Part shown: positions 19,185 to 31,063 of the stretch, piece by piece | How the letters are laid out: each line of letters starts with the position of its first letter | Numbering within the stretch: position 1 is the first letter of the stretch | From: Pectobacterium parmentieri | GTDB taxonomy: Bacteria > Pseudomonadota > Gammaproteobacteria > Enterobacterales > Enterobacteriaceae | NCBI RefSeq assembly: GCF_001742145.1 | Contig: NZ_CP015749.1 | Location: 496,001 to 560,000 of the forward strand | DNA: 64,000 nt | Direction: 5' to 3' | Position numbers and translations under genes: made by a program | Notes under the pieces: generated by a model | Told to the model about the DNA's origin: nothing | Database searches by the model: none | The model's input: only the letters and a program-made list of their open reading frames with translations

Positions 19185-20504
19185 ATGAGCCATCGTTTAA
19201 CTTCCAAAGATATTGTGGCATTAGGTTTTATGACCTTTGCTTTATTCGTGGGGGCAGGAAATATCATTTTCCCGCCTATGGTGGGATTGCAGGCAGGAGA
19301 GCACGTTTGGACTGCGGCAATCGGCTTCCTGCTGACGGCGGTTGGCCTACCTGTGCTGACCGTCATCGCGCTTGCTCGGGTTGGTGGCGGCGTCGATGCG
19401 TTAAGCTCGCCGATTGGTAAAAAGGCCGGTGTGGTCTTGGCTACCGTGTGCTACCTGGCTGTTGGGCCACTGTTCGCGACGCCGCGTACGGCAACCGTTT
19501 CGTTTGAAGTCGGTTTGGCGCCTTTGGTTGGTAATGGCGCGTCCCCTCTGCTGATTTATAGCCTGATTTATTTTGCTATCGTCATCGCGATTTCTCTGTA
19601 TCCGGGCAAACTGCTGGATACGGTCGGCCATGTGCTGGCGCCGTTGAAGATCATTGCTCTGGCAGTATTGGGTATTGCCGCAGTGCTGTGGCCTGCGGGG
19701 ACACCGATCCCTGCGACAGAAGCGTATGAGCATCTGCCGTTCTCCAATGGCTTTGTTAACGGCTATCTGACGATGGATACGCTGGGCGCGATGGTCTTTG
19801 GTATCGTAATTGTCAATGCGGCACGCTCACGTGGGGTGACAAGCTCAGTGCTGCTGACGCGTTACACCGTATGGGCTGGGTTAATCGCGGGCATCGGCCT
19901 GACGTTGGTCTATTTGAGCCTGTTCCAGCTTGGTTCTGTCAGTGGTGAACTGGTGCCGCAGGCACTGAATGGGGCAGAGATTCTCCATGCTTATGTGCAA
20001 CACACGTTCGGTAACATGGGAAGCAGCTTCCTGGCGTTGTTAATCTTTATCGCGTGTCTGGTGACGGCGGTGGGTTTAACCTGTGCATGTGCTGAATTCT
20101 TTGCGCAATATCTGCCGTTGTCCTATCGCACGTTGGTATTTGTGCTGGGAACGTTCTCGATGGTGGTGTCCAATCTTGGCTTGAGCCACCTGATTCAACT
20201 TTCTATTCCAGTGCTGACAGCGATTTATCCGCCTTGTATCATTCTGGTTTTACTGAGCTTTACGCTCCGTTGGTGGAATAGCGCTTCACGTATTGTGGCA
20301 CCCGTCATGTTAGTCAGCCTGTTATTTGGCATGATTGATGGTATAAAATCATCGGCTTTCAAGTCGCTGTTGCCAGAGTGGAGCCTCAATTTGCCACTGA
20401 GTGAGCAAGGATTGGCCTGGTTGCCACCGTCGCTGCTGGTTTTACTGATTGCAGTGATTTACGACAGACTGTGTGGTCGTCAGGAAGTTACGGTACATCA
20501 ATAA
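19185..20504 (+). CDS. brnQ: Branched-chain amino acid carrier BrnQ
   Basis: A 439-residue inner-membrane symporter of the LIVCS family importing leucine, isoleucine and valine with a cation. Twelve hydrophobic segments span the whole length. The N-terminus shows the conserved [25 protein letters not shown] and later [15 protein letters not shown]. Its length equals E. coli BrnQ. It follows phoBR at the same place as in E. coli and precedes proY, but has its own terminator. Confidence 0.96.
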   Translation: MSHRLTSKDIVALGFMTFALFVGAGNIIFPPMVGLQAGEHVWTAAIGFLLTAVGLPVLTVIALARVGGGVDALSSPIGKKAGVVLATVCYLAVGPLFATPRTATVSFEVGLAPLVGNGASPLLIYSLIYFAIVIAISLYPGKLLDTVGHVLAPLKIIALAVLGIAAVLWPAGTPIPATEAYEHLPFSNGFVNGYLTMDTLGAMVFGIVIVNAARSRGVTSSVLLTRYTVWAGLIAGIGLTLVYLSLFQLGSVSGELVPQALNGAEILHAYVQHTFGNMGSSFLALLIFIACLVTAVGLTCACAEFFAQYLPLSYRTLVFVLGTFSMVVSNLGLSHLIQLSIPVLTAIYPPCIILVLLSFTLRWWNSASRIVAPVMLVSLLFGMIDGIKSSAFKSLLPEWSLNLPLSEQGLAWLPPSLLVLLIAVIYDRLCGRQEVTVHQ

Positions 20505-20567
20505 TATCGTTCATACCTGATAGCGCTGGGGATATCTTACTGCTCCAGCACTGCGTTAGGTTTCTGC

Positions 20568-20599
20568 ACCACAGGTATTTGCCTGTGGTTTTTCTTTTT
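20568..20599 (+). terminator. Terminator of brnQ
   Basis: ACCACAGG and CCTGTGGT form a stem around a TATTTG loop, followed by TTTTCTTTTT. Confidence 0.85.
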
Positions 20600-20636
20600 G
20601 TAATGTTTTTCTCTTATAAGACAGGGTTGCTTATCA

Positions 20637-22013
20637 ATGGAACAACCATCTTCCAAGCTCAAGCGTGGGTTAAGCACGCGGCATATCCGCTTTATCGCCC
20701 TTGGCTCGGCGATCGGAACCGGTCTGTTTTATGGTTCTGCTAGTGCGATCCAAATGGCGGGTCCCAGCGTGTTGCTGGCTTACCTGATTGGTGGGATTGT
20801 GGCGTATATCATCATGCGCGCACTGGGTGAAATGTCGGTGCATAACCCGCAGTCCAGCTCGTTTTCTCGCTATGCGCAAGATTATCTCGGGCCGTTAGCG
20901 GGATATATCACTGGCTGGACCTACTGCTTTGAGATGCTGATTGTCGCCATTGCCGATGTGACCGCGTTTGGCATCTACATGGGCGTCTGGTTCCCTGCGG
21001 TGCCACACTGGGTGTGGGTCTTGAGCGTGGTGCTCATCATCGGTGCCATCAACCTGATGAATGTGAAGGCCTTTGGCGAACTGGAGTTTTGGCTCTCTTT
21101 CTTCAAAGTTGCCACTATTATCATCATGATCGTTGCCGGGATCGGCATCATTATCTGGGGCATTGGCAACGGTGGCGAACCCACCGGTATCCACAATCTA
21201 TGGAGCAATGGCGGGTTCTTCAGTAACGGTGTGATGGGGATGATCCTATCGTTACAACTGGTGATGTTTGCCTATGGTGGGGTGGAGATCATTGGAATCA
21301 CTGCCGGTGAGGCCAAAGACCCGCATAAATCCATCCCTCGCGCAATTAACTCTGTACCGTGGCGTATTCTGGTGTTCTATGTTGGTACGCTATTCGTCAT
21401 TATGTCCATTTACCCGTGGAATCAGGTAGGCACCAACGGTAGCCCGTTTGTGCTGACGTTCCAGCATATGGGCATTACGGCAGCGGCGGGTATTCTGAAT
21501 TTTGTCGTGATTACTGCATCGCTGTCGGCGATTAACAGTGACGTGTTCGGCGTAGGCCGTATGCTGCATGGGATGGCGGAACAGGGACATGCACCGAAAG
21601 TGTTTAGCCGCATTTCCAAACGTGGTATTCCGTGGGTAACGGTGGTCGTGATGATGATGGCACTGCTGGTAGCGGTGTACCTGAATTACATTATGCCCGG
21701 CAAAGTGTTCCTGGTGATTGCTTCATTGGCCACCTTTGCGACAGTGTGGGTGTGGATCATGATTTTGTTCTCTCAGATCGCTTTCCGCCGCCGTCTAAGT
21801 GCTGATGAAGTGAAGGCGTTGGCATTCCCGCTGCGTGGGGGGATCGCGACCTCTGTATTTGGTATCGTCTTCTTATTCTTTATCATCGGATTAATTGGCT
21901 ACTTCCCGGATACCCGTATATCGCTGTATGTCGGTATTATCTGGATTTTGGTGCTTTTAGTGGGCTATGTTTGGAAGAAAAAGCGTCAGAACGCGGTGGC
22001 TGCACAGAATTAA
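20637..22013 (+). CDS. proY: Amino acid permease ProY
   Basis: A 458-residue permease of the amino acid-polyamine-organocation superfamily with twelve predicted membrane segments. It has the signature [19 protein letters not shown] in the first segment, the family's substrate-binding GxG loop. Its position immediately after brnQ matches E. coli proY, described as a cryptic proline/histidine-type permease. A 38-bp leader with a reasonable ribosome site follows the brnQ terminator. Specificity cannot be read from sequence. Confidence 0.92.
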   Translation: MEQPSSKLKRGLSTRHIRFIALGSAIGTGLFYGSASAIQMAGPSVLLAYLIGGIVAYIIMRALGEMSVHNPQSSSFSRYAQDYLGPLAGYITGWTYCFEMLIVAIADVTAFGIYMGVWFPAVPHWVWVLSVVLIIGAINLMNVKAFGELEFWLSFFKVATIIIMIVAGIGIIIWGIGNGGEPTGIHNLWSNGGFFSNGVMGMILSLQLVMFAYGGVEIIGITAGEAKDPHKSIPRAINSVPWRILVFYVGTLFVIMSIYPWNQVGTNGSPFVLTFQHMGITAAAGILNFVVITASLSAINSDVFGVGRMLHGMAEQGHAPKVFSRISKRGIPWVTVVVMMMALLVAVYLNYIMPGKVFLVIASLATFATVWVWIMILFSQIAFRRRLSADEVKALAFPLRGGIATSVFGIVFLFFIIGLIGYFPDTRISLYVGIIWILVLLVGYVWKKKRQNAVAAQN

Positions 22014-22110
22014 GCGAGTTGCTTGTTATTGGAAGAAGCGCTCAGACTGTACGTTGACTAACCTATTTTCCGAACGAGAACGGGAGTAACGGAATAGAAG
22101 AGTAAAGCGT

Positions 22111-22130
22111 TTGCGCCATGGATGGCGCAA
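22111..22130. repeat. Inverted repeat after proY
   Basis: TTGCGCCA-TGGA-TGGCGCAA forms a perfect 8-bp stem, without a T-run. It lies between convergent proY and ybdG and could serve as a weak terminator or an mRNA 3'-end stabiliser. Confidence 0.5.
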
Positions 22131-22245
22131 TCCGAGCGTACAGGGATGTATTTACAGCGTCTTTACGATCTATCCGTTATTCCCGCGTTACTGGCTTTGT
22201 GAGCAACCTCAACGTTCCCATTGTAGCGTTTTTTTGTGCCTATTT

Positions 22246-23520
22246 TCACGCTTCCGGCGTAGTCATCTGCTGCGCCATCATTCGCATATCGTGACCGGTT
22301 GGCGTCTGATGAATGCGGAGATCGAACTCAGGCAGAATCGCAAAGATATGGTCGAAAATATCAGATTGAATGCTTTCGTAATCGACCCAAGCGGTGGTGT
22401 TGGTAAACGCGTAAATCTCTAATGGCACTCCTTCTGACGTTGGCGCAAGCTGGCGTACCATCAGCGTCATCCCTTTATGAATTCCCGGATGGGTGCGCAA
22501 ATAAACCTGAAGGTAGGCGCGGAACGTGCCCAAATTCGTCAGACGACGGCCGTTCAGCGGTGATGTCAGGTCGGCGTCGGACTGTGCGTTGTGTTGCTCC
22601 AACTCGCTCTTCTTGTTCTGAATATACGCTGACAGTAGCTTGCTACGCAGCAAGCGCGCCTGTTCATCTTCCGTCATAAAATGCACGCTGGTGGTATCGA
22701 TATTGATACTGCGCTTGATGCGGCGTCCTCCTGATTCCGACATCGACCGCCAGTTCTTGAAGGAGTCGGACACCAGCGAATAGGTGGGAATGGTGGTGAC
22801 GGTATTGTCCCAGTTTTTCACTTTTACCGTCGTCAGCCCGATGTCGATGACGGCTCCGTCAGCGCCGTATTTCGGCATTTCGAGCCAGTCTCCCAGTGTT
22901 AACATGTCGTTGGCGGAAAGCTGGATGCCGGCGACGAGCCCCATAATTGGATCTTTGAACACCAACATCAGCACGGCGGCCATTGCGCCCAAGCCACTAA
23001 TCAGAATCAGCGGCGATTTCCCGATGAGCAGCGACACGACCATGATGCTGATGACAACGGTGGCGATCAGTTTCAGGCTTTGGAAAATACCGCGTAGCGG
23101 CAGTTGTGCAGCGGCTTTCGTGCGAGCAGAAACATTGAGCAGCACATCGAGTAGCGAGAACAGAGACAGCAGCGCAAAAATCATAATCCACACTTGGGAG
23201 CAGATGATGAGCGCTTCACGGGTTTCACTTTGTGCGGGAAGCCACACAAAGACCTGAATATTGAGGATCACCCCTTGCAGCAAAAAGGCCAGCCGGTTAA
23301 ACAGGTTGTGTTGTGTCAGCGCCTGCTTCCACCCATGACCCTCGGTTTTTCCTGGCTTATTGAGTGAACGCAGAACCATTCTTTTCAGCACAATCTGATG
23401 CAGAATCAGGTGGATGACGGCAGAAATGAGCAATATCAGCCCAAGAACAATCAGTAATGCAATGATGCCGGCGTGTTGTATCTCTGCTTCTCTCAGCCAC
23501 AGTGCGAGATTTTGTTGCAT
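22246..23520 (-). CDS. ybdG: Mechanosensitive channel of miniconductance, YbdG-type
   Basis: A 424-residue inner-membrane protein of the MscS superfamily, close in size and plan to E. coli YbdG (415 residues). It has five membrane segments, the last being the pore helix [30 protein letters not shown] region, then the conserved beta domain ([29 protein letters not shown]). The start at 23520 is preceded by AGGAGA; 69 upstream codons in frame are discarded. It should act in release of osmolytes on hypo-osmotic shock. In E. coli ybdG is elsewhere; here it stands in the place of malZ. Confidence 0.88.
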   Translation of the reverse strand: MQQNLALWLREAEIQHAGIIALLIVLGLILLISAVIHLILHQIVLKRMVLRSLNKPGKTEGHGWKQALTQHNLFNRLAFLLQGVILNIQVFVWLPAQSETREALIICSQVWIMIFALLSLFSLLDVLLNVSARTKAAAQLPLRGIFQSLKLIATVVISIMVVSLLIGKSPLILISGLGAMAAVLMLVFKDPIMGLVAGIQLSANDMLTLGDWLEMPKYGADGAVIDIGLTTVKVKNWDNTVTTIPTYSLVSDSFKNWRSMSESGGRRIKRSINIDTTSVHFMTEDEQARLLRSKLLSAYIQNKKSELEQHNAQSDADLTSPLNGRRLTNLGTFRAYLQVYLRTHPGIHKGMTLMVRQLAPTSEGVPLEIYAFTNTTAWVDYESIQSDIFDHIFAILPEFDLRIHQTPTGHDMRMMAQQMTTPEA

Positions 23521-23669
23521 GCGTTCTCCTTTTATTCCATCAATCTGTCGTGCGTTAACACGATGTGACGTTAAGGCTAAGGATTTAGCGCATCGAGTCA
23601 ACCTTTTGTATTTTTTGGGATCGCGTAGGGAAGGTGAGCCGTGAGGAAAATGATGAGGGAGACATCTCG

Positions 23670-23700
23670 AAAAAAAAGCCAGTCGCATAGCAACTGGCTT
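23670..23700 (-). terminator. Terminator of the peroxiredoxin gene
   Basis: On the minus strand AAGCCAGTT and ACTGGCTT pair around a short loop and are followed by eight T. Confidence 0.85.
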
Positions 23701-23737
23701 GATTATCACATTACCTATTGAGGGCAACGATGAGGGA

Positions 23738-24340
23738 TTACAGCTTGTCTGCGTTTTCAGACAGGTATTTTGCTACGCCGTCTGGTGACGCACCCATACC
23801 GGATTTCCCTTTTTCCCACTGTGCCGGGCACACTTCGCCGTGCTCTTCGTGGAATTGCAGGGCGTCAACGGTACGCAGCATTTCATCGATGTTACGGCCC
23901 AGTGGCAGATCGTTCACCACCTGATGGCGAACTACACCGTTTTTGTCGATAAGGAAAGAACCACGCAGTGCAACACCCGCTTCTGGGTGCTCAATGCCGT
24001 AGGCCTTCTGGATTTCGCGCTTAATGTCAGCAACCATCGCATACTGCACTTCGCCGATGCCGCCTTTGTCCACAGGGGTTTTACGCCATGCGTTGTGAAC
24101 AAACTCGGAATCGAAAGAAACCCCAACCACTTCTACGCCGCGTTTCTTGAACTCGGCATAGCGGTGATCGAAAGCAATCAGCTCTGATGGACAAACGAAG
24201 GTGAAGTCCATCGGCCAGAAGAAGATCACGGCAGCTTTACCGTTGATATGTTTCTTCAGGTTGAAATTTTCGACAATTTCGCCACTGCCTAAAACAGCAG
24301 CGGCAGTGAAGTCTGGGGCTTGACGAGTTACCAGGACCAT
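23738..24340 (-). CDS. 2-Cys peroxiredoxin (AhpC/TSA family)
   Basis: A 200-residue thioredoxin-fold peroxidase reducing hydrogen peroxide and organic peroxides. The peroxidatic cysteine C50 is in [12 protein letters not shown] and the resolving cysteine C171 is in EVCPAQW, so it is a typical 2-Cys enzyme of the Prx1 class. GGIG (93-96) and the C-terminal extension suggest an overoxidation-sensitive form, though the usual YF motif is replaced by a [10 protein letters not shown] end. It differs from the 187-residue E. coli AhpC, and no ahpF neighbour is present, so thioredoxin is the likelier reductant. A good OxyR-like site lies upstream (24446-24482). Confidence 0.92.
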   Translation of the reverse strand: MVLVTRQAPDFTAAAVLGSGEIVENFNLKKHINGKAAVIFFWPMDFTFVCPSELIAFDHRYAEFKKRGVEVVGVSFDSEFVHNAWRKTPVDKGGIGEVQYAMVADIKREIQKAYGIEHPEAGVALRGSFLIDKNGVVRHQVVNDLPLGRNIDEMLRTVDALQFHEEHGEVCPAQWEKGKSGMGASPDGVAKYLSENADKL

Positions 24341-24394
24341 AATTACTCCTGTAGATAGCGGTTAATGATCGGAAGATGTAAAAAAACAGCGATT

Positions 24395-24482
24395 AGTATA
24401 GGGATTCTGTCTGAGCGAATACAGGCAAAGAGACCAATCAATGAGATAGCTTTTGTCTATTGAACTCATCGCTATTTCCTTT
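24395..24482 (-). promoter_or_regulatory. OxyR-like operator and promoter of the peroxiredoxin gene
   Basis: ATAG-N7-CTAT (24446-24460) is a perfect OxyR dimer motif. Exactly 7 bp further stands ATCG-N7-CTTT (24468-24482), giving 14 of 16 matches to the full tetramer site ATAG-N7-CTAT-N7-ATAG-N7-CTAT. On the minus strand a -10 TATACT follows at 24400-24395, with a poor -35 as expected of an activated promoter. Confidence 0.6.
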
Positions 24483-24552
24483 CAATAAATTACATTAGCC
24501 CTTTTGATAGAAAGGGCAATAGGTTACGCAGAAAAACGGAAAGGTTACGATC

Positions 24553-25134
24553 TCACAACTGTTGCGTTTTCGCTAACTGCATCATGCGTGGATAAAATTG
24601 CCAGAAGAGTATTTCAAATTGGTGATAGTGCTGCTCGATATCCTGAAAAGAGCCGGACAGGGCAGCCAGCTTCGGACGGCGTACCGACATTCTGTGCAGC
24701 ACGTCGGCGATAAACGGCAGCTCCGCATAGCGCGTCATCCAACGTTCCGGCCACAAATAGAGATTCAGGTTCTGAAAGCGCTCGGGGGTTTGCGCCAGAT
24801 GGGGTTCAATTTGTGATTGCGCGTCATCGATAAAGGTCTGCAAAGGCGTGTTCGGAACCAACTGTAGCCAGTGGCGTGCAAGATAGTGATCCCATAGGAC
24901 ATCTAATGTAATTGGCGAAACGCGGCGGAATTCATCGCTGAAATACTGACGCGCCTGTTTGACCTCTGGCAGGCTGTCGGTCAGCGAATCAACGCGGCGA
25001 TGTAGGCGGATACCCGCGACGATTTCGTCAGCGTAGCTGTCCTGTGGGTTGCCGCGAACAAAGTCCGCCATCAGGTTCCCTAACAGGGAACTGTCGGCCA
25101 GCGTGGCCAGATGAAGGTGTGCAAGAAAATTCAT
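24553..25134 (-). CDS. acpH: Acyl carrier protein phosphodiesterase AcpH
   Basis: A 193-residue cytoplasmic enzyme of the HD-like family that removes the 4'-phosphopantetheine arm from holo-ACP. The N-terminus [28 protein letters not shown] is the family signature with the metal-binding H-x-H and D residues. Length equals the E. coli protein (193). It is divergent from queA as in E. coli. Confidence 0.95.
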   Translation of the reverse strand: MNFLAHLHLATLADSSLLGNLMADFVRGNPQDSYADEIVAGIRLHRRVDSLTDSLPEVKQARQYFSDEFRRVSPITLDVLWDHYLARHWLQLVPNTPLQTFIDDAQSQIEPHLAQTPERFQNLNLYLWPERWMTRYAELPFIADVLHRMSVRRPKLAALSGSFQDIEQHYHQFEILFWQFYPRMMQLAKTQQL

Positions 25135-25144
25135 CGTGACAGTA

Positions 25145-25168
25145 TATACCCTTTCTATTGGGTATAAT
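25145..25168. promoter_or_regulatory. Dyad and -10 element in the acpH-queA divergent region
   Basis: TATACCC (25145-25151) and GGGTATA (25160-25166) are a perfect 7-bp inverted repeat with an 8-bp spacer. The right arm overlaps TATAAT (25163-25168), a consensus -10 in the queA direction. I could not pair it with a convincing -35. Confidence 0.4.
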
Positions 25169-25266
25169 GCATTCCGCGACTCAGATGCTTATTTCTTGCA
25201 GCCATGCGCTTGCGGCTCTAGACTAGGCCGCCCATTTTTAATGTATTAACAGCTAAGTGAATTGCC

Positions 25267-26334
25267 ATGCGTGTTGCCGATTTTTCGTTTGAACTTCCTG
25301 AATCATTAATTGCTCACTATCCACAGGCGGAACGCAGTGGCTGCCGTTTGCTGTCGCTGGATGGGCCGACGGGAAATCTGACGCACGGCGTATTTACCGA
25401 TTTGCTGGAAAAACTGAACCCAGGCGATCTGCTGGTGTTCAATAACACGCGCGTGATTCCGGCACGTTTGTTTGGCCGTAAAGCCAGCGGCGGAAAACTA
25501 GAAGTGCTGGTGGAACGCGTGCTGGACGATCGCCGAGTACTGGCGCACGTTCGAGCGTCAAAAGCGCCAAAGCCGGGCACAGAGCTGCTGCTGGGCGATG
25601 ATGAAAGCGTCAAGGCCACGATGGCGGCTCGTCATGACGCACTATTTGAGCTGCATTTCGATGACGCTCGCGATGTTTTGTCGATTCTGAATGCTATCGG
25701 CCATATGCCGTTGCCACCGTATATCGACAGGCCTGATGAAGACGCCGACCGTGAGCTTTATCAGACCGTGTATAGTCAGCGCCCCGGTGCTGTTGCTGCG
25801 CCGACAGCGGGCTTGCATTTTGATGAGCCAATGCTAACTGCGCTGCGCGAGAAGGGCATTGAAATGGCGTTCGTCACGCTGCACGTGGGTGCGGGTACTT
25901 TCCAGCCAGTGCGGGTTGATACGATCGAAGATCACATCATGCACGCCGAATATGCCGAAGTGCCGCAGGATGTCGTCGATGCCGTTCTGGCGTGCAAAGC
26001 GCGAGGAAATCGGGTGATCGCCGTGGGCACGACTTCGGTTCGCTCACTGGAAAGTGCCGCACAGGCCAGCCAGGATGCGCCGATTGCCCCGTTCTTCGAC
26101 GATACCAAAATTTTTATCTATCCAGGTTATCACTATCGCATTATTGATGCGTTGGTGACCAATTTCCATTTGCCCGAATCGACGTTAATCATGCTGGTGT
26201 CCGCCTTCGCCGGTTATCAGAATACGATGTCTGCCTACCGTGAAGCGGTGGCTGAGCAATATCGTTTTTTCAGCTACGGTGATGCGATGTTTATTACGCA
26301 TAATCCGCTGGCCGAACAGGAAAAAGTAGCATAA
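25267..26334 (+). CDS. queA: S-adenosylmethionine:tRNA ribosyltransferase-isomerase QueA
   Basis: A 355-residue enzyme that transfers and isomerises the ribosyl part of S-adenosylmethionine onto 7-aminomethyl-7-deazaguanine in tRNA, making epoxyqueuosine. Recognisable family blocks are [19 protein letters not shown] at the start, [23 protein letters not shown], and [11 protein letters not shown]. It is followed by tgt, which acts one step earlier on the same tRNA position, but here the two are 219 bp apart with a large hairpin between them. Confidence 0.97.
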   Translation: MRVADFSFELPESLIAHYPQAERSGCRLLSLDGPTGNLTHGVFTDLLEKLNPGDLLVFNNTRVIPARLFGRKASGGKLEVLVERVLDDRRVLAHVRASKAPKPGTELLLGDDESVKATMAARHDALFELHFDDARDVLSILNAIGHMPLPPYIDRPDEDADRELYQTVYSQRPGAVAAPTAGLHFDEPMLTALREKGIEMAFVTLHVGAGTFQPVRVDTIEDHIMHAEYAEVPQDVVDAVLACKARGNRVIAVGTTSVRSLESAAQASQDAPIAPFFDDTKIFIYPGYHYRIIDALVTNFHLPESTLIMLVSAFAGYQNTMSAYREAVAEQYRFFSYGDAMFITHNPLAEQEKVA

Positions 26335-26359
26335 CCCTAATACCGATCGTTTAAGAACC

Positions 26360-26420
26360 GAGATACACGGAGTGACCACGGGTGAGGCGTTCCTGCGGGA
26401 AGCTCATCCCCGTGTTTCTC
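26360..26420. repeat. Large imperfect hairpin between queA and tgt
   Basis: GAGATACACGG (26360-26370) pairs with CCGTGTTTCTC (26410-26420) with one mismatch. Inside, GGGTGA and TTCC pair with TCA-CCC and GGAA around a TGC loop, giving a nearly continuous 61-nt stem-loop. It has no T-run. It may be a small dispersed repeat or a structured RNA. Confidence 0.5.
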
Positions 26421-26553
26421 CTAAAATGGGGCTTAAGTGACCAGCATTAGGCATAACCCTTGTTTTCTACACAATAGGAACGCCACAGGCCACGCTCTGT
26501 CAGGCGTTAATATATCATTATCATCAGACTGTTTTTCTGGTGTCGGAGGTTAA

Positions 26554-27699
<1,146 letters not shown>

Positions 27700-27807
27700 T
27701 GGCTCGTTCGCTATGAATGCATTTTGCTGTGAAGCGTTTTTATAATTGTAAGGTTGATAATTTATCTTTTTGATAGCTTATCTTTTGACAAAAAAGAGGA
27801 TATTTAA

Positions 27808-28137
27808 ATGAGTTTTTTCATCTCCGATGCTGTAGCTGCGACAGGTACTCCGCCTCAGAGTCCGTACACTATGGTTATTATGCTGGCCGTTTTTGGTCTG
27901 ATTTTTTACTTTATGATCCTACGTCCTCAGCAAAAACGTGGCAAGGAACACAAAAAGTTAATGGATTCCATCAGCAAGGGTGATGAAGTCTTGACGAGTG
28001 GTGGCCTGGTTGGTCGCGTGACCAAAGTGTCCGAAACGGGCTATATTGCGATTGCGTTGAACGAGACCAATGAAGTGGTTATCAAACGTGATTTCGTGGC
28101 TGCAGTGCTGCCGAAGGGCACGATTAAAGCCCTGTAA
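27808..28137 (+). CDS. yajC: Preprotein translocase accessory subunit YajC
   Basis: A 109-residue inner-membrane protein with one membrane segment (about 20-38, TMVIMLAVFGLIFYFMILRPQ) followed by a cytoplasmic domain (QKRGKEHKKLMDSISKGDEV). It associates with SecDF-YidC and with AcrB. GAGGA precedes the ATG. It is the first gene of yajC-secD-secF, with tgt 108 bp upstream. Confidence 0.97.
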   Translation: MSFFISDAVAATGTPPQSPYTMVIMLAVFGLIFYFMILRPQQKRGKEHKKLMDSISKGDEVLTSGGLVGRVTKVSETGYIAIALNETNEVVIKRDFVAAVLPKGTIKAL

Positions 28138-28164
28138 TTTCTGATTTTCCCGAAGGGAACTGCC

Positions 28165-30012
28165 GTGTTAAACCGTTATCCTTTGTGGAAGTATCTGATG
28201 CTGGTCGTGGTGTTGTTTGTCGGCCTGCTCTATGCGCTTCCTAACCTATATGGTGAGGATCCGGCGGTACAAGTTACTGGTGCGCGGGGAACCGCCGCCA
28301 GCGAAACGACGCTGATCCAAGTCCAGAATGTCCTGAAAGAACAAAATATTACCAGTAAGTCGATTGCATTAGAAAATGGTGCAATTCTGGCTCGCTTCTC
28401 TAACCCTGATATTCAGCTCCGTGCGCGTGAAGCGCTCGTTAATGAGCTGGGCGAAAAATTCGTCGTTGCACTTAACCTTGCTCCTGCTACGCCAACCTGG
28501 CTGCGGTTGTTAGGTGCTGAACCGATGAAATTGGGGCTTGACCTGCGCGGCGGCGTTCACTTCCTGATGGAGGTGGATATGGATACGGCGCTGGGTAAAT
28601 TACAAGAACAAACCATGGACTCTTTGCGCAGCGATCTGCGTGAGAAGAACATTCCTTATGCCGCTGTACGTAAGATTGATAATTACGGCGTCGAAATTCG
28701 CTTCCGTGATGCTCAAACGCGTGATGATGGCCTCAGCTATCTGACGTCTCGTCATCGTAACCTGGTTCTCAGCAGTAGCGGTGGCAACCTGATGCGTGCG
28801 GTGATGTCGGACGAACGTCTGCGTGAAGCACGTGAATACGCCGTACAGCAGAACATCAATATCCTGCGTAATCGTGTGAACCAACTGGGCGTTGCCGAAC
28901 CGCTGGTACAACGTCAGGGTTCTGACCGCATCGTCGTTGAATTACCGGGTATTCAAGACACGGCGCGCGCGAAAGAAATTCTTGGTGCAACCGCTACGCT
29001 GGAATTCCGTCTGGTCAACAGCGATGCTGATGCGACAGCGGCGGCAAACGGCCGTGTGCCGGGCGATTCCGAAGTGAAGAATATGCGTGACGGTTCACCC
29101 GTTGTGCTGTTCAAACGCGTCATCCTGACGGGCGACCACATCACGGATTCCACATCAAGCAATGACGAATACAATCGTCCTCAGGTGAATATTTCTCTGG
29201 ACAGCGCGGGTGGCAACACCATGTCCAATTTCACCAAAGACAGTATTGGTAAGCTGATGGCGACGCTGTTTGTGGAATACAAAGACAGCGGCAAGAAAGA
29301 TGCGACGGGTCGTTCAATACTGGAAAAACACGAAGAAGTGATCAACGTGGCGACGATTCAGTCGCGATTGGGTAACAGCTTCCGTATTACCGGCATTGAT
29401 AACCCGAATGAAGCGCGTCAGCTTTCTCTGTTGCTGCGTGCGGGTGCGCTGATTGCTCCGATCCAGATCGTGGAAGAACGTACTATTGGGCCAACGCTGG
29501 GGATGCAAAACATCACTCAGGGTCTGGAAGCCTGTTTGTGGGGCTTGATCGCGTCGATTCTCTTTATGGTTTTCTTCTACAAGAAGTTTGGTGTGATTGC
29601 GACCAGTGCATTGGTTGCTAACCTGGTATTGATTGTCGGTGTGATGTCATTGTTACCTGGCGCTACGCTGACCATGCCGGGTATTGCCGGTATCGTGTTG
29701 ACGTTGGCGGTCGCAGTGGATGCTAACGTATTAATCAACGAACGTATCAAGGAAGAACTCAGTAATGGTCGCTCTATACAGCAGGCTATCCACGAGGGCT
29801 ACAAAGGTGCATTCAGTTCCATTGTTGATGCGAACGTCACAACGTTGATTAAAGTCATCATCCTGTATGCCGTGGGTACCGGTTCAATCAAAGGGTTTGC
29901 TATTACTACTGCGATTGGGATTGCGACCTCAATGTTTACGGCGATCGTCGGTACTCGTGCCATCGTTAACCTGCTTTACGGCGGTAAACGCATCAACAAG
30001 CTGTCTATCTGA
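28165..30012 (+). CDS. secD: Protein translocase subunit SecD
   Basis: A 615-residue RND-type inner-membrane protein which, with SecF, uses the proton gradient to pull exported proteins through SecYEG. It has one N-terminal segment, a large periplasmic P1 region containing [16 protein letters not shown], and five C-terminal segments including the proton-relay region [23 protein letters not shown]. The start is GTG 28165, 14 nt after the AAGGGA ribosome site. Length equals the E. coli protein. Confidence 0.97.
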   Translation: MLNRYPLWKYLMLVVVLFVGLLYALPNLYGEDPAVQVTGARGTAASETTLIQVQNVLKEQNITSKSIALENGAILARFSNPDIQLRAREALVNELGEKFVVALNLAPATPTWLRLLGAEPMKLGLDLRGGVHFLMEVDMDTALGKLQEQTMDSLRSDLREKNIPYAAVRKIDNYGVEIRFRDAQTRDDGLSYLTSRHRNLVLSSSGGNLMRAVMSDERLREAREYAVQQNINILRNRVNQLGVAEPLVQRQGSDRIVVELPGIQDTARAKEILGATATLEFRLVNSDADATAAANGRVPGDSEVKNMRDGSPVVLFKRVILTGDHITDSTSSNDEYNRPQVNISLDSAGGNTMSNFTKDSIGKLMATLFVEYKDSGKKDATGRSILEKHEEVINVATIQSRLGNSFRITGIDNPNEARQLSLLLRAGALIAPIQIVEERTIGPTLGMQNITQGLEACLWGLIASILFMVFFYKKFGVIATSALVANLVLIVGVMSLLPGATLTMPGIAGIVLTLAVAVDANVLINERIKEELSNGRSIQQAIHEGYKGAFSSIVDANVTTLIKVIILYAVGTGSIKGFAITTAIGIATSMFTAIVGTRAIVNLLYGGKRINKLSI

Positions 30013-30022
30013 GGAGTGCGTT

Positions 30023-30991
30023 GTGGCACAGGAATACAACATTGAACAACTAAACCATGGGCGTAAAGTCTATGATTTCATGCGCTGGGACACATTGGCG
30101 TTTGTGATTTCCGGTCTGCTGATCATGATCGCTGTCGCGATCATGGGTGTGCGTGGTTTCAACTGGGGGCTCGATTTTACCGGTGGTACGGTCATTGAGA
30201 TTAACCTTGAGAAACCGATCGATCTCGATGTTCTGCGCAGTTCGTTGGAGACCTCTGGGTTTTCAGAACCGCAGGTACAAAATTTCGGTAGCAGCCGTGA
30301 CGTGATGGTGCGTATGCCACCGGTTTCTGGTAGTGAGAACGAAGCGCTCGGCAACAAAGTGCTGACGGTGGTGAATGATACCTTCCAGCAGCATGCGACG
30401 GTGAAACGTATCGAGTTCGTTGGGCCGAGTGTGGGAAGCGATTTAGCACAGGCGGGCGCGTTGGCGCTGTTGTCTGCACTGATTGCAATCCTCATCTACA
30501 TTGGCTTCCGCTTCGAGTGGCGTCTGGCATTAGGTGCTGTGTTGGCGCTAGGGCATGACGTGATCATTACGATGGGGCTACTGTCTTTGTTCAGTATTGA
30601 GGTTGATCTCACGATCATCGCCTCGCTGATGTCGGTCATTGGTTATTCGCTTAACGATAAGATCGTTGTGTCTGACCGTATCCGTGAGAATTTCCGCAAG
30701 ATCCGACGCGGAACACCTTACGAAATTACCAACATTTCTCTGACACAGACGCTGCACCGTACCATCATCACGTCGGCGACCACGCTGGCGATGATTTTAA
30801 TCCTGATGTTCTTTGGCGGTGCGTTATTGCATGGTTTCTCGATGACAATGTTTATCGGTGTCATCATCGGTACCATCTCTTCTATCTATGTTTCTTCAGC
30901 TTTGGCTCTGAAACTGGGAATGAAGCGTGAACACCTGCTGATTCAGAAAGTGGAAAAAGAGGGCGCGGATCAACCGTCTATCCTGCCTTAA
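30023..30991 (+). CDS. secF: Protein translocase subunit SecF
   Basis: A 322-residue partner of SecD with six membrane segments, the motif [14 protein letters not shown] in the periplasmic part and [17 protein letters not shown] in the fourth-fifth segment region. The start is GTG 30023 following GAGGAG, 10 bp after secD; the longer frame from 29867 lies inside secD and is not used. A strong terminator ends the operon. Confidence 0.97.
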   Translation: MAQEYNIEQLNHGRKVYDFMRWDTLAFVISGLLIMIAVAIMGVRGFNWGLDFTGGTVIEINLEKPIDLDVLRSSLETSGFSEPQVQNFGSSRDVMVRMPPVSGSENEALGNKVLTVVNDTFQQHATVKRIEFVGPSVGSDLAQAGALALLSALIAILIYIGFRFEWRLALGAVLALGHDVIITMGLLSLFSIEVDLTIIASLMSVIGYSLNDKIVVSDRIRENFRKIRRGTPYEITNISLTQTLHRTIITSATTLAMILILMFFGGALLHGFSMTMFIGVIIGTISSIYVSSALALKLGMKREHLLIQKVEKEGADQPSILP

Positions 30992-31010
30992 TCTGCTGGT
31001 TGTAAATATA

Positions 31011-31036
31011 AAAAACCCCGCGCTGCGGGGTTTTTT
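31011..31036. terminator. Bidirectional terminator between secF and yajI
   Basis: CCCCGC-GCT-GCGGGG with five A before and six T after can end transcription in both directions, serving convergent secF and yajI. Confidence 0.92.
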
Positions 31037-31063
31037 GCATCGTAGTATTAGGAAATGCGCTTG

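Noticed and set aside
18989..19420. 143-codon frame before and into brnQ
   Set aside because: No family resemblance, and it overlaps the conserved N-terminal region of brnQ in another frame.
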